Shown: positions 15,735-26,749, counted from the first letter of the stretch. The stretch is DNA of 64,000 bases from Pseudoxanthomonas gei (GCF_010119615.1 NZ_QOVG01000004.1:1-64000); one strand, 5' to 3'. The notes: generated from the letters alone by a model not told the origin. Translations and numbers: made by a program.

Positions 15735-17155
15735 TCGTCGATCGCGACCCGCGCCAGTTCGCCACTGGCAAGGTCGTAGCGCAACACCGCATGGGCGTCG
15801 GTCTCGGCGATCCACACCGCACCGGCGGCGATGGACAACCCGGACACCCCCTGCAGTCGCCGCGGCAGCGGCACGGTCGCCACCTCGCCCCCGCCCAGGC
15901 GCAGGGTGCGCAGGGTGCCGTTGCCGGTATCGGCAATCCACAACAGCGGCGAATCCGGACTGAGGGCGATGGCCTGCGGGTTCTGCAGCAGCGCCCTTTC
16001 GCGCGGGCCGTCGGCGGTGCCGAAGTCCCACGGGCCCTGCCCGACCAGGGTCTGGACCACGTTGTTGCGCAGCTGCAGCGAGCGCACCGCCGAACCCACG
16101 GCATCGCATACGTAGAGCATCTGTTGCACGGCGGCCAGCGCGACCGGCTGGGCGAAGGCGGCCATGGCGCCGCTGCCGTCACGGACATCCAGCTGACCGG
16201 AACCGGCGCGGCAGGTCAGTTCCCCGCGGCCCAGCCCGTAGGTCCAGATGCGGTTGTCTCCCGCCAGCGCCAGATGCACTTCGCTGTCGGTGGCGAACAC
16301 CGCCTGCGGCTGGTTCAGGGCGATGTCGCGGGCGTTGCCCACCACGCCTTCGACGGGTTCGCCGGCACGGCCGTTGCCACAGATGGTATCGACGCGGCCG
16401 CTGCGCAACATGATCCGCCGCAGGGCGTGGTTGCCGGTGTCGGCCACGTACAGCATGTCGCGCACCAGGGAGAGCCCGTGCGGGCGCCGGAAGGCGGCCT
16501 GCTCCAGGTCACCATCGATGAAATCGGCGGTGCCCATGCCGAACTGGCGAAGCACGCGGCCGCCGTGGTTGCACTCAAGGATGCGGTGGTGGCCGCTGTC
16601 GGCGACAAACAGGCGGTCGGCGGTGGCGGCGATACCACTCGGAAAGCGCAGCGGCAGGCGCGGCTCGGGGCTGGTTTCCACCATGACCCGGGCATCGTCG
16701 TCGGTCGCCAGCGGCAGGTCTTCGCACAACGCGGCCAGCGGGCGCTCGAGCTCGGCCATGGAGTCCAGGCCCACCACGCGCTCGCGGACCTGGCCGTCGG
16801 CATCGATCAGCAGCACGGTCGGCCAGGAATCGATGCCGAAGCGCTGCCAGGCGTGCCAGTCGGGATCATGGGCGATGGGGACAGCCACGCCCTGGCGGCG
16901 CAGCTGGCTGAGTACGTGCTGGGGATCGCGCTCGCAGTCGAAGCGCGGCACGTGCACGGCCAGCGGCTGCAGGCGCCCCGGGTAGCGCTTCTGCAACTGG
17001 GCGACGTCGCGAAGACGCTGCCAGGACCAGGCCGAGCCGGCATTGACGAAGACCAGCGCCACAACGCGCCCGCGCTGCTCATGCAGCGAGCTGGCGGGTG
17101 CGTTGAGCCACTGCACGCTTCTGGGGAATTCGGGAGCGGTCGTTGTTTTTTCCAT
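15731..17155 (-). CDS. Thioredoxin-fold/NHL-repeat fusion protein
   Basis: This 474-residue protein has an N-terminal thioredoxin-like domain (about 20-150; VALVFVNAGSAWSWQRL, WPTVLLIDADG) and a C-terminal beta-propeller of NHL repeats (about 165-470; repeated VADSGHHRI, VADTGNHALRR and IADTGNGTLR strands). The usual catalytic CxxC of thioredoxins is missing (AGSAWSW in its place), so disulfide chemistry is unlikely. The layout matches NHLRC2-type proteins, whose biochemical role is unsettled. There is no signal peptide, so it is probably cytoplasmic. It ends by overlapping the uvrC start by four bases. Confidence 0.85.
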   Translation of the reverse strand: MEKTTTAPEFPRSVQWLNAPASSLHEQRGRVVALVFVNAGSAWSWQRLRDVAQLQKRYPGRLQPLAVHVPRFDCERDPQHVLSQLRRQGVAVPIAHDPDWHAWQRFGIDSWPTVLLIDADGQVRERVVGLDSMAELERPLAALCEDLPLATDDDARVMVETSPEPRLPLRFPSGIAATADRLFVADSGHHRILECNHGGRVLRQFGMGTADFIDGDLEQAAFRRPHGLSLVRDMLYVADTGNHALRRIMLRSGRVDTICGNGRAGEPVEGVVGNARDIALNQPQAVFATDSEVHLALAGDNRIWTYGLGRGELTCRAGSGQLDVRDGSGAMAAFAQPVALAAVQQMLYVCDAVGSAVRSLQLRNNVVQTLVGQGPWDFGTADGPRERALLQNPQAIALSPDSPLLWIADTGNGTLRTLRLGGGEVATVPLPRRLQGVSGLSIAAGAVWIAETDAHAVLRYDLASGELARVAIDE

Positions 17156-17179
17156 CAGTGCATCGATTATGCCGGAGTC

Positions 17180-17644
17180 TCAACCGGCACACAGGCGCGC
17201 GACAACCGCCCGTGCGGCTGAATCGACCAGTCGCCAAGCATGCTCGAACTCCTGCTTGCCCCCCGTGTAGGGATCGGGAACGGCGCCGCCGGCTTCCACG
17301 CCCGACCAGTCCATCAGCAGCGCGACCTTGTGGCGGGCACCGGCGGGAGCGCGTGCAAGCACATCGCGCAGGTTCTGCGGGTCCGCGCACAGCAGCCAGT
17401 CGAATTCCACATAGTCACTGTCCCGTAGCTGGCGTGCGCGCTGGCCGGAGATGTCGACGCCGTGCCCGCGCGCGCAGGCAATGGCGCGCGGATCGGGTGG
17501 CTGGCCTGCATGCCAGTGCCCGGTGCCGGCCGAATCCACCTGCACGCGGCCTGCCAGATGCGAGGCCGCGACGCGTGCCGTCAATGCGCCTTCGGCCAGC
17601 GGCGAACGGCAGATGTTGCCCAGGCAGACCATCAGCAGCTTCAA
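17180..17644 (-). CDS. Low-molecular-weight protein tyrosine phosphatase
   Basis: This 154-residue enzyme has the P-loop CLGNICRS at the N-terminus (nucleophilic Cys, then Arg) and the general-acid aspartate in VPDPYTGG near the C-terminus, the complete LMW-PTP signature. Such enzymes often regulate bacterial tyrosine kinases for polysaccharide export, or act as arsenate-reductase-like proteins. The TTG at 17644 is chosen because it overlaps the kdsB stop (TTGA) and gives the family-typical KLLMVCLGN beginning. An ATG four codons later (17632) is the alternative. It is part of the lpxK-kdsB transcript. Confidence 0.88.
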   Translation of the reverse strand: MKLLMVCLGNICRSPLAEGALTARVAASHLAGRVQVDSAGTGHWHAGQPPDPRAIACARGHGVDISGQRARQLRDSDYVEFDWLLCADPQNLRDVLARAPAGARHKVALLMDWSGVEAGGAVPDPYTGGKQEFEHAWRLVDSAARAVVARLCAG

Positions 17645-18420
17645 GTGCGACCCAGGGCGAGGTGGCGCTCGGCGCGCTCGAGGTCTTCGGGGGTATCGAC
17701 GCCCGGCGGAAAGGGTTCGGGCGTCAGCGCCACCGCAATGCGGAAACCTGCTTCCAGCACGCGCAATTGTTCCAGCGATTCGACCTGCTCCAGCACCCCG
17801 GGCGGCAGGCTGGCGAACTGGCGCAGGAATCCGGCACGGTAGGCGTAGATGCCTATGTGCCGCAGCCACTGGCCTGGCGGCAGCGTGTCACGGTCGCGTG
17901 CAAAACCATCACGATGCCAGGGGATCGGCGCACGGCTGAAATACAGCGCATCACCCCAGCCCGGTTGCGGCGCGGTGCGGACCAGCTTGACCGCGTTGGG
18001 GTCGAACAGGGTTGCCGCATCGGTAACCTCGGTGGCCAGGGTCGCCATGTGCGCGCCGCTGTCGGCCAAAGCCTGGGCCACGGCGCGGATGCCGGCGGCG
18101 GGCGCGAACGGCTCGTCACCCTGCAGGTTCACCACCAGCGTGTCGTCGTCCCAGCCTGCGATATCCGCGCATTCGGCCAGGCGATCGCTGCCGGAAGCGT
18201 GGTCCGCCGAGGTCATCGCCACGCGCACGGCGGTTCCGCGCAGGGCGTCGGCGATGCGCGCATCGTCCGCGGCCACCCATACCTCGCGCGCGCCAGCGGC
18301 CAGCGCCCGCCGGGCGACGTGCACGACCAATGGCTCGCCACCCAGCAGCCGAAGCGGCTTGCCAGGCAGACGCGAGGCCGCGTAACGGGCGGGGATGGCG
18401 ACGAAGAAATCAAGGCTCAT
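17641..18420 (-). CDS. kdsB: 3-deoxy-manno-octulosonate cytidylyltransferase
   Basis: KdsB activates Kdo as CMP-Kdo for lipopolysaccharide core synthesis, in the cytoplasm. The 259-residue protein shows the family hallmarks: [15 protein letters not shown] at the N-terminus, [18 protein letters not shown] and the metal-binding aspartates. The start overlaps the lpxK stop by four bases (ATGA), so the chain msbA-lpxK-kdsB is translationally coupled. All three act in lipid A/core assembly. Confidence 0.95.
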   Translation of the reverse strand: MSLDFFVAIPARYAASRLPGKPLRLLGGEPLVVHVARRALAAGAREVWVAADDARIADALRGTAVRVAMTSADHASGSDRLAECADIAGWDDDTLVVNLQGDEPFAPAAGIRAVAQALADSGAHMATLATEVTDAATLFDPNAVKLVRTAPQPGWGDALYFSRAPIPWHRDGFARDRDTLPPGQWLRHIGIYAYRAGFLRQFASLPPGVLEQVESLEQLRVLEAGFRIAVALTPEPFPPGVDTPEDLERAERHLALGRT

Positions 18421-19415
18421 GGACTTTTCTCCTCCCGCCGGGGCAGCTTTTCCAGCAGCGCCACCCAGAAAGCCTCGGGCAGCTCCGCGACCACCGGCAC
18501 GCTGTAATGCCATTCATTGGCGAAGGCGCGGCACTTGACCGCATCCTTTTCCGTCATCAGCACCGGCAGCTCGCTGCCGAATTCCAGGTCGCGCGCCACG
18601 TAACGATGGTGATCGGGGAAAGCATGCGGCACCACGCCCATGCCGAACCCGCGCAGCATCTCGAAAAAGCGCTGCGGGTTGCCGATACCGGCCACCGCCT
18701 GCACGCGATGGCCGCCGAACGAGGCCAGCAGGCGGCTGCGCCCGCCACGCAGGGGCATGGCGCTGTCGGCACGCAGCAGCATCGGCCATTCGCCGAAACT
18801 GGCCTCGCCACCGTTGACGACACGGAAATCACAGGCCGCGCCGCGCTCGGCCGGCTCGCGCAGCGGCCCGGCCGGCAGCAGCATGCCGTTGCCATAGCGC
18901 CGGCGGCCGTCGATGACCTCGATTTCGATGTCGCGACGCAGCCGGTAATGCTGCAGGCCGTCATCGCAAACCACCACGTCGCAGCCAGCGGCGATGAGTT
19001 CGCGAGCAGCGGCGGCGCGGTCGCGGTCAACGCGAACGCGTGCACGGGTACGGCGCGCGATCAAGACGGGTTCGTCGCCGCCCTCCAGCGGCGCGGTATC
19101 GGCCTCCACCCAGGCGGGCGTACCTTCGTCGCGACGTCCATGGCCGCGGCTGGCCACGCCGGGACGCCAGCCCAGTTGTTGCAGGCGCTGTACCAGCGCA
19201 ATGGTGAGCGGCGTCTTGCCGGTACCGCCGACCGAAACGTTGCCAACCACGATGACCGGTACGCCGACTTTGCGGCTGCGCAGCACGCCCGCGCGGAACA
19301 ACCGGCGACGCAGCCCGGTTACCCCGCCATACAGCGCGGCCAGAGCGCGTGCATGCCACGGAGGCGCAACGTCGCCGTACCAATACGCGGGCGTGGTGTC
19401 CTGCGACTTGCTCAC
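18417..19415 (-). CDS. lpxK: Tetraacyldisaccharide 4'-kinase
   Basis: LpxK phosphorylates the lipid A disaccharide to lipid IVA at the inner face of the inner membrane. This 332-residue protein carries the P-loop [13 protein letters not shown] near residues 57-69 and the DDGLQHYRL motif with catalytic aspartates. A hydrophobic/amphipathic N-terminal segment fits membrane association. It overlaps msbA upstream and kdsB downstream by four bases each. Confidence 0.95.
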   Translation of the reverse strand: MSKSQDTTPAYWYGDVAPPWHARALAALYGGVTGLRRRLFRAGVLRSRKVGVPVIVVGNVSVGGTGKTPLTIALVQRLQQLGWRPGVASRGHGRRDEGTPAWVEADTAPLEGGDEPVLIARRTRARVRVDRDRAAAARELIAAGCDVVVCDDGLQHYRLRRDIEIEVIDGRRRYGNGMLLPAGPLREPAERGAACDFRVVNGGEASFGEWPMLLRADSAMPLRGGRSRLLASFGGHRVQAVAGIGNPQRFFEMLRGFGMGVVPHAFPDHHRYVARDLEFGSELPVLMTEKDAVKCRAFANEWHYSVPVVAELPEAFWVALLEKLPRREEKSP

Positions 19416-21157
19416 TCGGCCTCGCGGAACTGCATGCCATGCAGGTGTGCATACACGCCCTGGCGCGCCAGCAGTTCGTCGTGGGTGCCCTGCTCCACCA
19501 GCTTGCCGTGGTCCAGCACCAGCACCTGGTCGGCATGTTCGATCGTGGACAGGCGATGGGCAATGACCAGGGTAGTGCGGTCAGGCATCAGCTTCTGCAG
19601 CGCGTTCTGCACCAGGCGCTCGGATTCGTTGTCCAGCGCGGCGGTGGCCTCGTCCAGGATCAGCAGCGGCGCATCGCGCAGGATCGCGCGCGCGATGGCC
19701 AGGCGCTGGCGCTGGCCGCCGGACAGCAGCGCGCCGTTCTCGCCGATGGAACTGTCCATCTGCGCGGGGAAGCGCTCGATGAATTCCCACGCATTGGCCG
19801 CCTCGGCCGCAGCGCGTAGGCGTGCCGGATCAGCTTCCGCGCCATAGGCGATGTTGGTGCCGATACTGTCGTCGAAAAGCATCACTTTCTGCCCGACCAG
19901 TGCGATCTGGCGGCGCAGGTCGGCCAGCCGGTAATCGTCCAGCGGCACGCCATCCAGGGTGATCAGCCCCGAAGTGGGCTGGTAGAAGCGCGGCACCAGG
20001 CGCACCAGGCTGGTCTTGCCGCTGCCGGAGCGGCCAACGATGGCGGTGACGGTGCCGGGACGCGCGGTGAAGCTGATGTCGCTCAGCACCATGCGTTCAT
20101 GGCCGGGATAGCGCAGGCTGACCCGGTCGAACACCAGTTCGCCGCGCGCCCGGCCGATGGAGACCTGGCCAGTATCCCGCTCTTCCGGCGCGTCGAGGAT
20201 GCCGAACAGGCGCTCGGCGGCCGCGACGCCGCGCGAGATCTGCGTCTGCACGCTGGTGATGCGGCGCAGCGAAGGGATGATCGCCATCATCGAGGTCATC
20301 AGGGTCATGAACTGACCGGCGTTGAGTCGCCCCTGCAGCGCCTCACGGGTCGCTACCCACACGATCGCGGCCAGGGCGAAGGCCGCCAGGAACTGGATCA
20401 CGCCCGAGGCCATGGCGCGGGTGGTCTCGACCTTCATGTTGAGGCCGAGGATGCGGTTGGCCAGGGCCGCATAGCGCGCGGTTTCCAGCGCCTGCGCGCC
20501 ATGCACTTTGACGTCCTGCTGGGCGCCAAGCGACTGCTCGGCACTCTGGGCCATCTTGCCCATGCCGTCCTGGATGCCGCCGCTGATGCGCCGGTAGCGC
20601 TTGCCCACATAGGAAACGATGACGCCGATGAAGGGCGCGATGATCACCAGCGCCAGGGTCACCTTGACGCTCATCTGCAGCATCAGCACGACCATGGCGA
20701 TGATGGTCAGGCCATCGGCCACCAGTGTCTTCAGCGCATCGGCGCTGGCCTGGGTGACCTGTTCGGTATCGAAGTTGAGCCGGCTGACCATCACCGGGGT
20801 CGACTCGGCATCGAAATGGCTGGACGGCAGGCGCAGGTACTTGGCAAGCACCTGTTCGCGCAGGTCGCGCACCACGCTGCGTCCGGTCCGGGCCATGCCG
20901 TAATCGGAGACGAAGGTGGCCAGGCTGCGGGTGATGAACAGGCCGACGATCGCCAGCGGCAGCAGCACGGCCATCCGCGGCTCGGGATTCACGAAGCCGC
21001 GATTGACCAGCGGATCCATCAGGCGGATGAAGCCATAGCCGGCGATCGCTTCCACCACCATGCCGGTCACCGCCGCGGCCAGGAACCAGCGATACCGGGC
21101 GGTATAGGCCAGCAGGCGCTTGTAGATCGGCCACACCGGCGGCTGTGCCTGCTTCAT
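19412..21157 (-). CDS. msbA: Lipid A export ATP-binding/permease protein
   Basis: This 581-residue ABC half-transporter flips lipid A-core across the inner membrane as a homodimer. It has six predicted N-terminal helices (about residues 15-310) followed by a nucleotide-binding domain with Walker [12 protein letters not shown], signature LLSGGQRQR, Walker [12 protein letters not shown] and the switch His in VIAHRLST. Length and domain order match MsbA. It overlaps exbD (upstream) and lpxK (downstream) by four bases, placing lipid A export beside lipid A synthesis. Confidence 0.94.
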   Translation of the reverse strand: MKQAQPPVWPIYKRLLAYTARYRWFLAAAVTGMVVEAIAGYGFIRLMDPLVNRGFVNPEPRMAVLLPLAIVGLFITRSLATFVSDYGMARTGRSVVRDLREQVLAKYLRLPSSHFDAESTPVMVSRLNFDTEQVTQASADALKTLVADGLTIIAMVVLMLQMSVKVTLALVIIAPFIGVIVSYVGKRYRRISGGIQDGMGKMAQSAEQSLGAQQDVKVHGAQALETARYAALANRILGLNMKVETTRAMASGVIQFLAAFALAAIVWVATREALQGRLNAGQFMTLMTSMMAIIPSLRRITSVQTQISRGVAAAERLFGILDAPEERDTGQVSIGRARGELVFDRVSLRYPGHERMVLSDISFTARPGTVTAIVGRSGSGKTSLVRLVPRFYQPTSGLITLDGVPLDDYRLADLRRQIALVGQKVMLFDDSIGTNIAYGAEADPARLRAAAEAANAWEFIERFPAQMDSSIGENGALLSGGQRQRLAIARAILRDAPLLILDEATAALDNESERLVQNALQKLMPDRTTLVIAHRLSTIEHADQVLVLDHGKLVEQGTHDELLARQGVYAHLHGMQFREAE

Positions 21158-21576
21158 TTTGCCGGCTCGGGCGCGGTGGCGATGGATATGCGGCGGAACC
21201 CCAGCTGCCCCAGCGCATCCAGTGCCGTGACCACGGCCTGGTGCGGGGTACGCGCATCGGCGCGCAACATCACCGGACGCGCCCGGTCGCTGCCGCCGGC
21301 CACGTTCAAGGCCTGTTTCAGCGCGTCGATATCGGTGCGCAGCAGTTCCTGGTCGCCGACGAAGTAGTGCCCTTCGGCATTGATCAGCACGCTCAACGAT
21401 TTGGTCTGGTCGCCCGCCGGCTCGCCCGTGGCGCTGGGCAACTGCAGCTGCAGGGTGGAACGCGCATCGAAGGTGGTGGTGATCACGAAGAAGATGATCA
21501 GCACCAGGATCACGTCGATCAACGGAACCAGGTTGATCTCGGGCTCGTCATGGGCACGGTCGTCGCGGATGCGCAT
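21154..21576 (-). CDS. exbD: Biopolymer transport protein ExbD/TolR family
   Basis: This 140-residue protein has one N-terminal membrane helix (about 18-38) bearing the essential aspartate in INLVPLIDVILVLIIFF, followed by a periplasmic domain. ExbD works with ExbB to convert proton motive force into energy for outer-membrane transport. It starts seven bases after exbB and overlaps msbA. This exbB-exbD-msbA order is typical of xanthomonads, and the pair may serve TonB-like or other envelope functions. Confidence 0.92.
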   Translation of the reverse strand: MRIRDDRAHDEPEINLVPLIDVILVLIIFFVITTTFDARSTLQLQLPSATGEPAGDQTKSLSVLINAEGHYFVGDQELLRTDIDALKQALNVAGGSDRARPVMLRADARTPHQAVVTALDALGQLGFRRISIATAPEPAK

Positions 21577-21583
21577 GCGGCGG

Positions 21584-22249
21584 TCAGCCCTGCACGGCGG
21601 TCGCGGTCGCGTTGTCCTGGGCAGTGCGCGCTCGCGCCGCCACCACGGCCTTCGCTTCCAGCGAATCGAGCAGCGCGGTGGCCTGCTGCTCCATCTCGAT
21701 CACATAGCCGGTCACCCGCCCGCGGAAATAGCGGTGGAACATGAGTGCCGGGATGGCCACGATCATGCCGGTCGCCGTGCATACCAGCGCCTTGCCGATG
21801 CCGCCAGCCAGCTGGTTCACATCGCCCACGCCGTGGTCGAGGATGCCGAGGAACATCTGGATCATGCCCACCACCGTGCCCAGCAGTCCCAGCAAGGGAC
21901 CTGCGGCGGCGATGGTGCCCAGGCTGTTCAGGAATTTCTCCATCCTGTGCACCAGGTGGCGGCCGGTGTCCTCGATACGCTCGCGGACCTGGTCGCGGGG
22001 GCGGTTGCGCGTGTCCAGCGCGGCAGCCAGCAGCGCGCCCAGCGGCGAATTGCGGCGCAGCGATTCGATGTGGGCCGGGTCCAGCTGGCCGCGCGCGGCC
22101 CAGCTGCGGACTTCCTCGCCCAGGTTGGGGGGAAGCACTTCCTTGCGGCGCAGGGTCCAGAACCGTTCGACCACGATGGCCAGGGCAACTACCGCCAGCA
22201 GCAGCAGGGGAATCATGGGCCAACCACCGGCCTTGACCAATTCCAGCAC
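21584..22249 (-). CDS. exbB: MotA/TolQ/ExbB proton channel protein
   Basis: This 221-residue protein has an N-terminal helix (MIPLLLLAVVALAIVVERFW), a long cytoplasmic loop and two C-terminal helices in the conserved region LGLLGTVVGMIQMF and ALVCTATGMIVAIPALMFHRYF. It forms the proton channel with ExbD. The GTG start at 22249 follows the comEC stop by two bases and has GGAGG nine bases upstream, still within comEC, so it is translationally linked to comEC. The longer open frame upstream lies inside comEC. Confidence 0.92.
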   Translation of the reverse strand: MLELVKAGGWPMIPLLLLAVVALAIVVERFWTLRRKEVLPPNLGEEVRSWAARGQLDPAHIESLRRNSPLGALLAAALDTRNRPRDQVRERIEDTGRHLVHRMEKFLNSLGTIAAAGPLLGLLGTVVGMIQMFLGILDHGVGDVNQLAGGIGKALVCTATGMIVAIPALMFHRYFRGRVTGYVIEMEQQATALLDSLEAKAVVAARARTAQDNATATAVQG

Positions 22250-22251
22250 TT

Positions 22252-24648
22252 TCAGTCCTCCGGCACCTGTGGCCGTCTGTTCGCAGGCCGATAGGATAGC
22301 GCAGCCACCTGGCGCCGCCCCACCGCGTCCCACAGCCGGGCCCGGGCGCGACGCCGTTCACGCACCTGCAGCCCGTCCTGGCCCAGCCACAGGCGGATGG
22401 CGCCGCTTTCAGCCGTATTGAGGACTTCCGCACCGTGCCCTTGCCAACGGGCCACCACATCGGGCCTGGGATGGCCGAAGCGGTTGCCAAACCCGGCCGA
22501 AACCAGCACCAGCCGCGCGCCCGTTGCGGTGACGAAGGCCGGATCGGAAGAACCGCCACTGCCATGGTGGGCGGCCAGCACGACCTGGGCACGCAGGTCG
22601 GGGGAAGCACGCCGCACCAGCTCGCGTTCGATGACTTCACCAATGTCACCGGTCAGCAGCGCCACGCCATGCGCGCTTTCTATGCGCAGCACGCAGCTGG
22701 CTTCGTTGCCGAGGTAGGGGAAATGCGCGGTGGGATGCAGGAAGCGGAAGCGCACGCCATCCCAGGTCCAGCTCTGGCCGGCTACGCAAGCGGCGTCGGC
22801 TAGAACTGGCGAGCCTTGCGGAGCCAGCGAGCCGCGCGAGGGGATCGCCGCGATCACCGAGGCGAACCCACCGGCGTGGTCATTGTCGCCATGGCTGATC
22901 ACCACCCGGTCCAGCGCCGCCACGCCCAGTGCGCGCAATGTCGGCACGACCGCGCGCTCGCCGGCATCGAAGCCATCGGGCACGGCGGGGCCGGTGTCGT
23001 ACAACAGGTTGTGATGTTCAGTCCGCACCAGTACCGAAAGCCCCTGGCCCACATCCACCACCAGGAGTTCGACTTCCCCCTGTTTCGGGGACTCCAGATC
23101 AGGCCAGAGCAGTGGCAGCGAGAGCAGCGCGGCCAGCGACTTGCCCGGCACCCCGCGCGGCAACAGCAACCAGAAGGCGCCCAGCATGGCCAACGGCAGG
23201 GCATACCAGGCCGGCTCGGGCAACCACCACAATGCGAACCGGCTTTGCGCCATTGCGACGAACATCGGCCAAGTGAGATCGAAACACCACGCGGCGGCAC
23301 GCCATGCCCAGCCGCCCGCGCCGGCATGCATGACCTCCATCGCCGTGCCGATGAGGGAAAGGGGAACCACCACCAGGCTCCACCACGGAATGGCCACCAG
23401 GTTGATCAGCGGCCCCACCGCCGAGGCCTGCCCGAACAGGGCCACGGTCAGCGGCAACAGGCCCAGGGTGGCGGCTCCCTGTGCGGAAAGGAAGCCCTTC
23501 GCCCAATGCTGGGATTGCGGCAGGCACCAGGCCAGCACGGCAACGCCAGCGAAGCTCAGCCAGAACCCGGCGGCAAGCAGCGACAGCGGATCGAAAAGCA
23601 CCAGCGCGATGATGGCCAGGCCAAGCGAATCAACCACGCGCACGGGTCGTCGGGACAGGCGTGCGACCACCACGACCGCGATCATCAGGACGGTCCGCAC
23701 GGTGGGCAGCGCGAAGCCTGCCAGCGCTGCATAGCCGCAGGCCCCCGCCAGACCTGCCATGCCGGCGACCTGCGGGCGCGGAACGCGCTGCATCCAGCCA
23801 GGAGCCCATCGCCACAGGCCGGCGGCACACAGTGCGAAGAACCCGGCGACCATGCCGACATGGAATCCGGAAATGGCGATGAGGTGGGTAACGCCTGCAG
23901 CGCGCAGGATTTCCCAGTCCTGGTCGTCGAGCCCACGGGTGTCGCCCAGCGCCAACGCACGCACGTAACGCGAGGAGGGGGACGCAATGGCAGCCTGGAT
24001 CCGCGCGGACAGGGCTTCACGCCAGGCATTGATGCCAGCCGGTGTCGACAGCGCGCGCGCCCTGCCCGGCTCACGTATGTAACCGGTGGCGGCGATGCGT
24101 TGCGAAAGCGCATGGCGCTCGCTGTCGAAGCCGCCGGGGTTGCTCAATCCACGTGGGGCGCGCACCTGCACCACCAGCTTCCAGCGCGCGCCCGCCTTCA
24201 GGCCTGTGCGCGGGCCGGGTGCCAGCGCATCGAAATCGTCGTACCAGGAAAGCTGGAGGGTCCTGCCGCGGAGTGGCCCGGGCATCGCCTCGCGGTCATC
24301 GACCTTGAACCGGAACCGTGTGCGCCGAAGCTCGGCCTGGGGCAGGTCGACGATGCGACCTTCGATGGCCACGTCGCGCTTTTCCCAATGCGGCGGCAAC
24401 TGCGAAGACAGTATGTATGTCGCCTGCAGCCCGGCCCAGCCAAAGCCTGCCAACAACGGGCCCAGCCAGCGAAGTCGCCCGCCCCGCCACCAACACCCCG
24501 CACCGACCAAGACCAGGACTGCCAACGGCGGCCACCACGGCAGGCCGGGCAGCAGCAGACAGGTGATCGCGCCGGCCAGCAGCGACAGTGCACAGCGGGC
24601 GCTCAATGCGCCATCGGCAGTTCGGGCAGTTCCGTTGCCTGGATACAT
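22252..24648 (-). CDS. comEC: ComEC/Rec2 DNA uptake channel
   Basis: This 798-residue polytopic membrane protein is the inner-membrane channel for single-stranded DNA in natural transformation. It has an N-terminal OB-like domain, the competence membrane domain (LIAISGFHVGMVAG signature) and a C-terminal metallo-beta-lactamase-like domain with the metal motif HGDNDHAGG and a second motif AAHHGSGGSSD. All parts are present and in order, so the gene looks intact. It lies 123 bases downstream of lolD and heads the exbB-exbD-msbA chain. Confidence 0.93.
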   Translation of the reverse strand: MYPGNGTARTADGALSARCALSLLAGAITCLLLPGLPWWPPLAVLVLVGAGCWWRGGRLRWLGPLLAGFGWAGLQATYILSSQLPPHWEKRDVAIEGRIVDLPQAELRRTRFRFKVDDREAMPGPLRGRTLQLSWYDDFDALAPGPRTGLKAGARWKLVVQVRAPRGLSNPGGFDSERHALSQRIAATGYIREPGRARALSTPAGINAWREALSARIQAAIASPSSRYVRALALGDTRGLDDQDWEILRAAGVTHLIAISGFHVGMVAGFFALCAAGLWRWAPGWMQRVPRPQVAGMAGLAGACGYAALAGFALPTVRTVLMIAVVVVARLSRRPVRVVDSLGLAIIALVLFDPLSLLAAGFWLSFAGVAVLAWCLPQSQHWAKGFLSAQGAATLGLLPLTVALFGQASAVGPLINLVAIPWWSLVVVPLSLIGTAMEVMHAGAGGWAWRAAAWCFDLTWPMFVAMAQSRFALWWLPEPAWYALPLAMLGAFWLLLPRGVPGKSLAALLSLPLLWPDLESPKQGEVELLVVDVGQGLSVLVRTEHHNLLYDTGPAVPDGFDAGERAVVPTLRALGVAALDRVVISHGDNDHAGGFASVIAAIPSRGSLAPQGSPVLADAACVAGQSWTWDGVRFRFLHPTAHFPYLGNEASCVLRIESAHGVALLTGDIGEVIERELVRRASPDLRAQVVLAAHHGSGGSSDPAFVTATGARLVLVSAGFGNRFGHPRPDVVARWQGHGAEVLNTAESGAIRLWLGQDGLQVRERRRARARLWDAVGRRQVAALSYRPANRRPQVPED

Positions 24649-24771
24649 GGGTGGCGGCAGTCGTGATGGAGTCAGCGTTCAGGGTGCGCGTCGTGCCTCA
24701 CCACCACCATCAGTCAACCCCGCCCTGGCGGGTAGGAAAACGCGCCGCCCGTCCTTCTATGCTCTGTCGAC

Positions 24772-25506
24772 TCAAACGTCGGCGATAGCCAGTTCGCGCA
24801 GGCGCCCCTCATGCAGTTCCAGCACCCGGTCCAGCTTGCGGGCCAGGCGGCGGTCGTGGGTCACCAGCACCAGGCTGGTCTGCTGGGCGCGGTTGAGTTC
24901 CAGCATCAACTCGAACACCGTAGCCGCGGTGCGCTCGTCAAGGTTGCCGGTCGGTTCGTCGCCCAAGACGCAGGCAGGCTGGTTGACCAGTGCGCGCGCT
25001 ACCGCGGCACGCTGGCGTTCGCCGCCGGACAGTTCACCGGGCTTGTGCTCGATGCGGTGGCCCAACCCCACCTTCTCCAGCAATGCCTTTGCGCGCTGCG
25101 CTGCAATCTTGACGTCCACGCCCCCCAGCATCACCGGCATCATGACGTTCTCCAGCGCGGTGAACTCGGGCAGCAGGTGGTGGAACTGGTAGACGAAGCC
25201 CAAGGCGCGATTGCGCAGCTGGCCGCGGGCTGAATTGGAAAGCGAGGACATTTTCTGGCCCGTCACATACACCTCGCCCGCCGTCGGTGTATCCAGGCCA
25301 CCCAGCAGGTGCAGCAACGTGCTCTTGCCGGCGCCGGAGGCCCCGACAATCGCCACGGTTTCGCCGGCCGCCACCACCAGTTCCAGCCCGTCGAACACCG
25401 GGGTGCGCATCTTGCCCTCGGCATAGGTCTTGGCAAGCTTTTCGGCACGAATGACGTCGCCGCCGGCATTGGCGCCCACTGCAGCCGCTATTGGTGAGTC
25501 ACTCAT
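24772..25506 (-). CDS. lolD: Lipoprotein-releasing system ATP-binding protein
   Basis: This 244-residue ABC ATPase of the LolCDE complex extracts lipoproteins from the inner membrane for transfer to LolA. Motifs are Walker [12 protein letters not shown], signature ELSGGERQR, Walker [13 protein letters not shown] and H-loop VTHDRRLA. The MacB/LolD-type [15 protein letters not shown]-loop region supports LolD specifically. It overlaps lolC by eight bases. Confidence 0.94.
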   Translation of the reverse strand: MSDSPIAAAVGANAGGDVIRAEKLAKTYAEGKMRTPVFDGLELVVAAGETVAIVGASGAGKSTLLHLLGGLDTPTAGEVYVTGQKMSSLSNSARGQLRNRALGFVYQFHHLLPEFTALENVMMPVMLGGVDVKIAAQRAKALLEKVGLGHRIEHKPGELSGGERQRAAVARALVNQPACVLGDEPTGNLDERTAATVFELMLELNRAQQTSLVLVTHDRRLARKLDRVLELHEGRLRELAIADV

Positions 25507-26743
25507 AACGCAAGGCCTCCGCCGGGTCGGTACGCGCCGCGCGCCAGGCCGGGTACAGCGTGGCCAGGAAGCTCATGGTCAAGGCAATCAGGGCGATCAC
25601 TGCCACGTCGCTGCCCTGCAGGTCATACGGCAGGCCGGTGATGTAGTAGACGTCGGGAGGCAGCAGGGTGATGTTGAACACCGACTCGATGAAGCCGAGG
25701 ATCGATTCAAGGTTGATGGTCAGCAAGACGCCGCCTGCCACGCCCAGCAAGGTGCCGATGATGCCGATCAGCGAACCCTGGACCATGAACACCTGCATCA
25801 CCCCGCGCGGGGTCAGGCCCAGTGTGCGCAGGATGGCGATGTCGGCCTGCTTGTCGGTGACCAGCATCACCTGCGAGGACACCAGGTTGAATGCACCCAT
25901 GGCGATGATCAGCGACAGCAGGATGCCCATCACCGTCTTCTCCATCTTCAGCGAGCTGTAGAGGTTGGCGTTCTCGCTGGTCCAGTCGCTGATGCGGTAC
26001 GGGCCGTGCAGATTTTCGGCCAGGTCACGCGCTACGTTCCACGACTGGTCCATGTCATGCAGTTTCAGGCGCACGCCGGTCACCCCATCACCCATCTTCA
26101 GGACACGCTGCAGGTCGGACATGTTGACCACGGCCAGGCCCTTGTCGATCTCGTTGTAGCCGGCCTCGAAGATGCCGCTGACCTTGAAGCGCTTGATGCT
26201 GGGCATGGCGCCCATGGGAGTGCTGCGTTCATCCGCCAGCATGACAACGACGCTGTCGCCGACGCCGACGCCCAGCCACAACGCGAGTTCCTGGCCGAGC
26301 ACGACGTTGAAGGAACCCGGCGCGAGCGAATCAAGGCTGCCGCGCTTCATCTTGTCAGCCAGCACCGAGACCTTCTTTTCTTCGGCCGGGATGACACCGC
26401 GCACGATCGCCGGCTGGTTGCGCGCCCCCTTCAACAGCGCCTGGCTGTCGACGTAGGGGGCCGCGCCCGCAACCCGTTTGTCCTGGATTGCAACGGCAAC
26501 CGCGTGCGGCCAATCCTGCATCGCATCGCCAGCGGCGCTGACCGTGGCGTGGGCGGTCATCTGCAGCATGCGGTCGCGGATCTCGCGCTGGAATCCGCCC
26601 ATCACCGACAGCGTGGTGATCAGCACGGTCACGCCCAGGGCAATGCCCAGGATCGAGGCCATGGAGATGAAGGATATGAAGCCGTTGCGGCGCTTGGCCC
26701 GCAGGTAGCGCAAGCCGATGGAGACGGGTATGGGTTTGAACAT
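25499..26743 (-). CDS. lolC: Lipoprotein-releasing permease, LolC/LolE family
   Basis: This 414-residue FtsX-type permease has one N-terminal membrane helix ([23 protein letters not shown]), a large periplasmic domain (about 50-265) and three C-terminal helices. It ends in the family-typical [18 protein letters not shown] tail. Only one permease gene is present, so the complex may use it as a homodimer, as in LolF-type systems. Calling it LolC rather than LolE is conventional. It overlaps lolD. Confidence 0.92.
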   Translation of the reverse strand: MFKPIPVSIGLRYLRAKRRNGFISFISMASILGIALGVTVLITTLSVMGGFQREIRDRMLQMTAHATVSAAGDAMQDWPHAVAVAIQDKRVAGAAPYVDSQALLKGARNQPAIVRGVIPAEEKKVSVLADKMKRGSLDSLAPGSFNVVLGQELALWLGVGVGDSVVVMLADERSTPMGAMPSIKRFKVSGIFEAGYNEIDKGLAVVNMSDLQRVLKMGDGVTGVRLKLHDMDQSWNVARDLAENLHGPYRISDWTSENANLYSSLKMEKTVMGILLSLIIAMGAFNLVSSQVMLVTDKQADIAILRTLGLTPRGVMQVFMVQGSLIGIIGTLLGVAGGVLLTINLESILGFIESVFNITLLPPDVYYITGLPYDLQGSDVAVIALIALTMSFLATLYPAWRAARTDPAEALRYE

Positions 26744-26749
26744 AGTCGC

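Noticed and set aside
15735-16109. N-terminal extension of UvrC
   Set aside because: The extra 125 codons are arginine-rich, lie within the upstream NHL-repeat gene in another frame and precede the normal GIY-YIG start.
22816-24666. Long plus-strand open frame opposite comEC
   Set aside because: Low-complexity, arginine- and glutamine-rich translation; comEC on the minus strand is complete.
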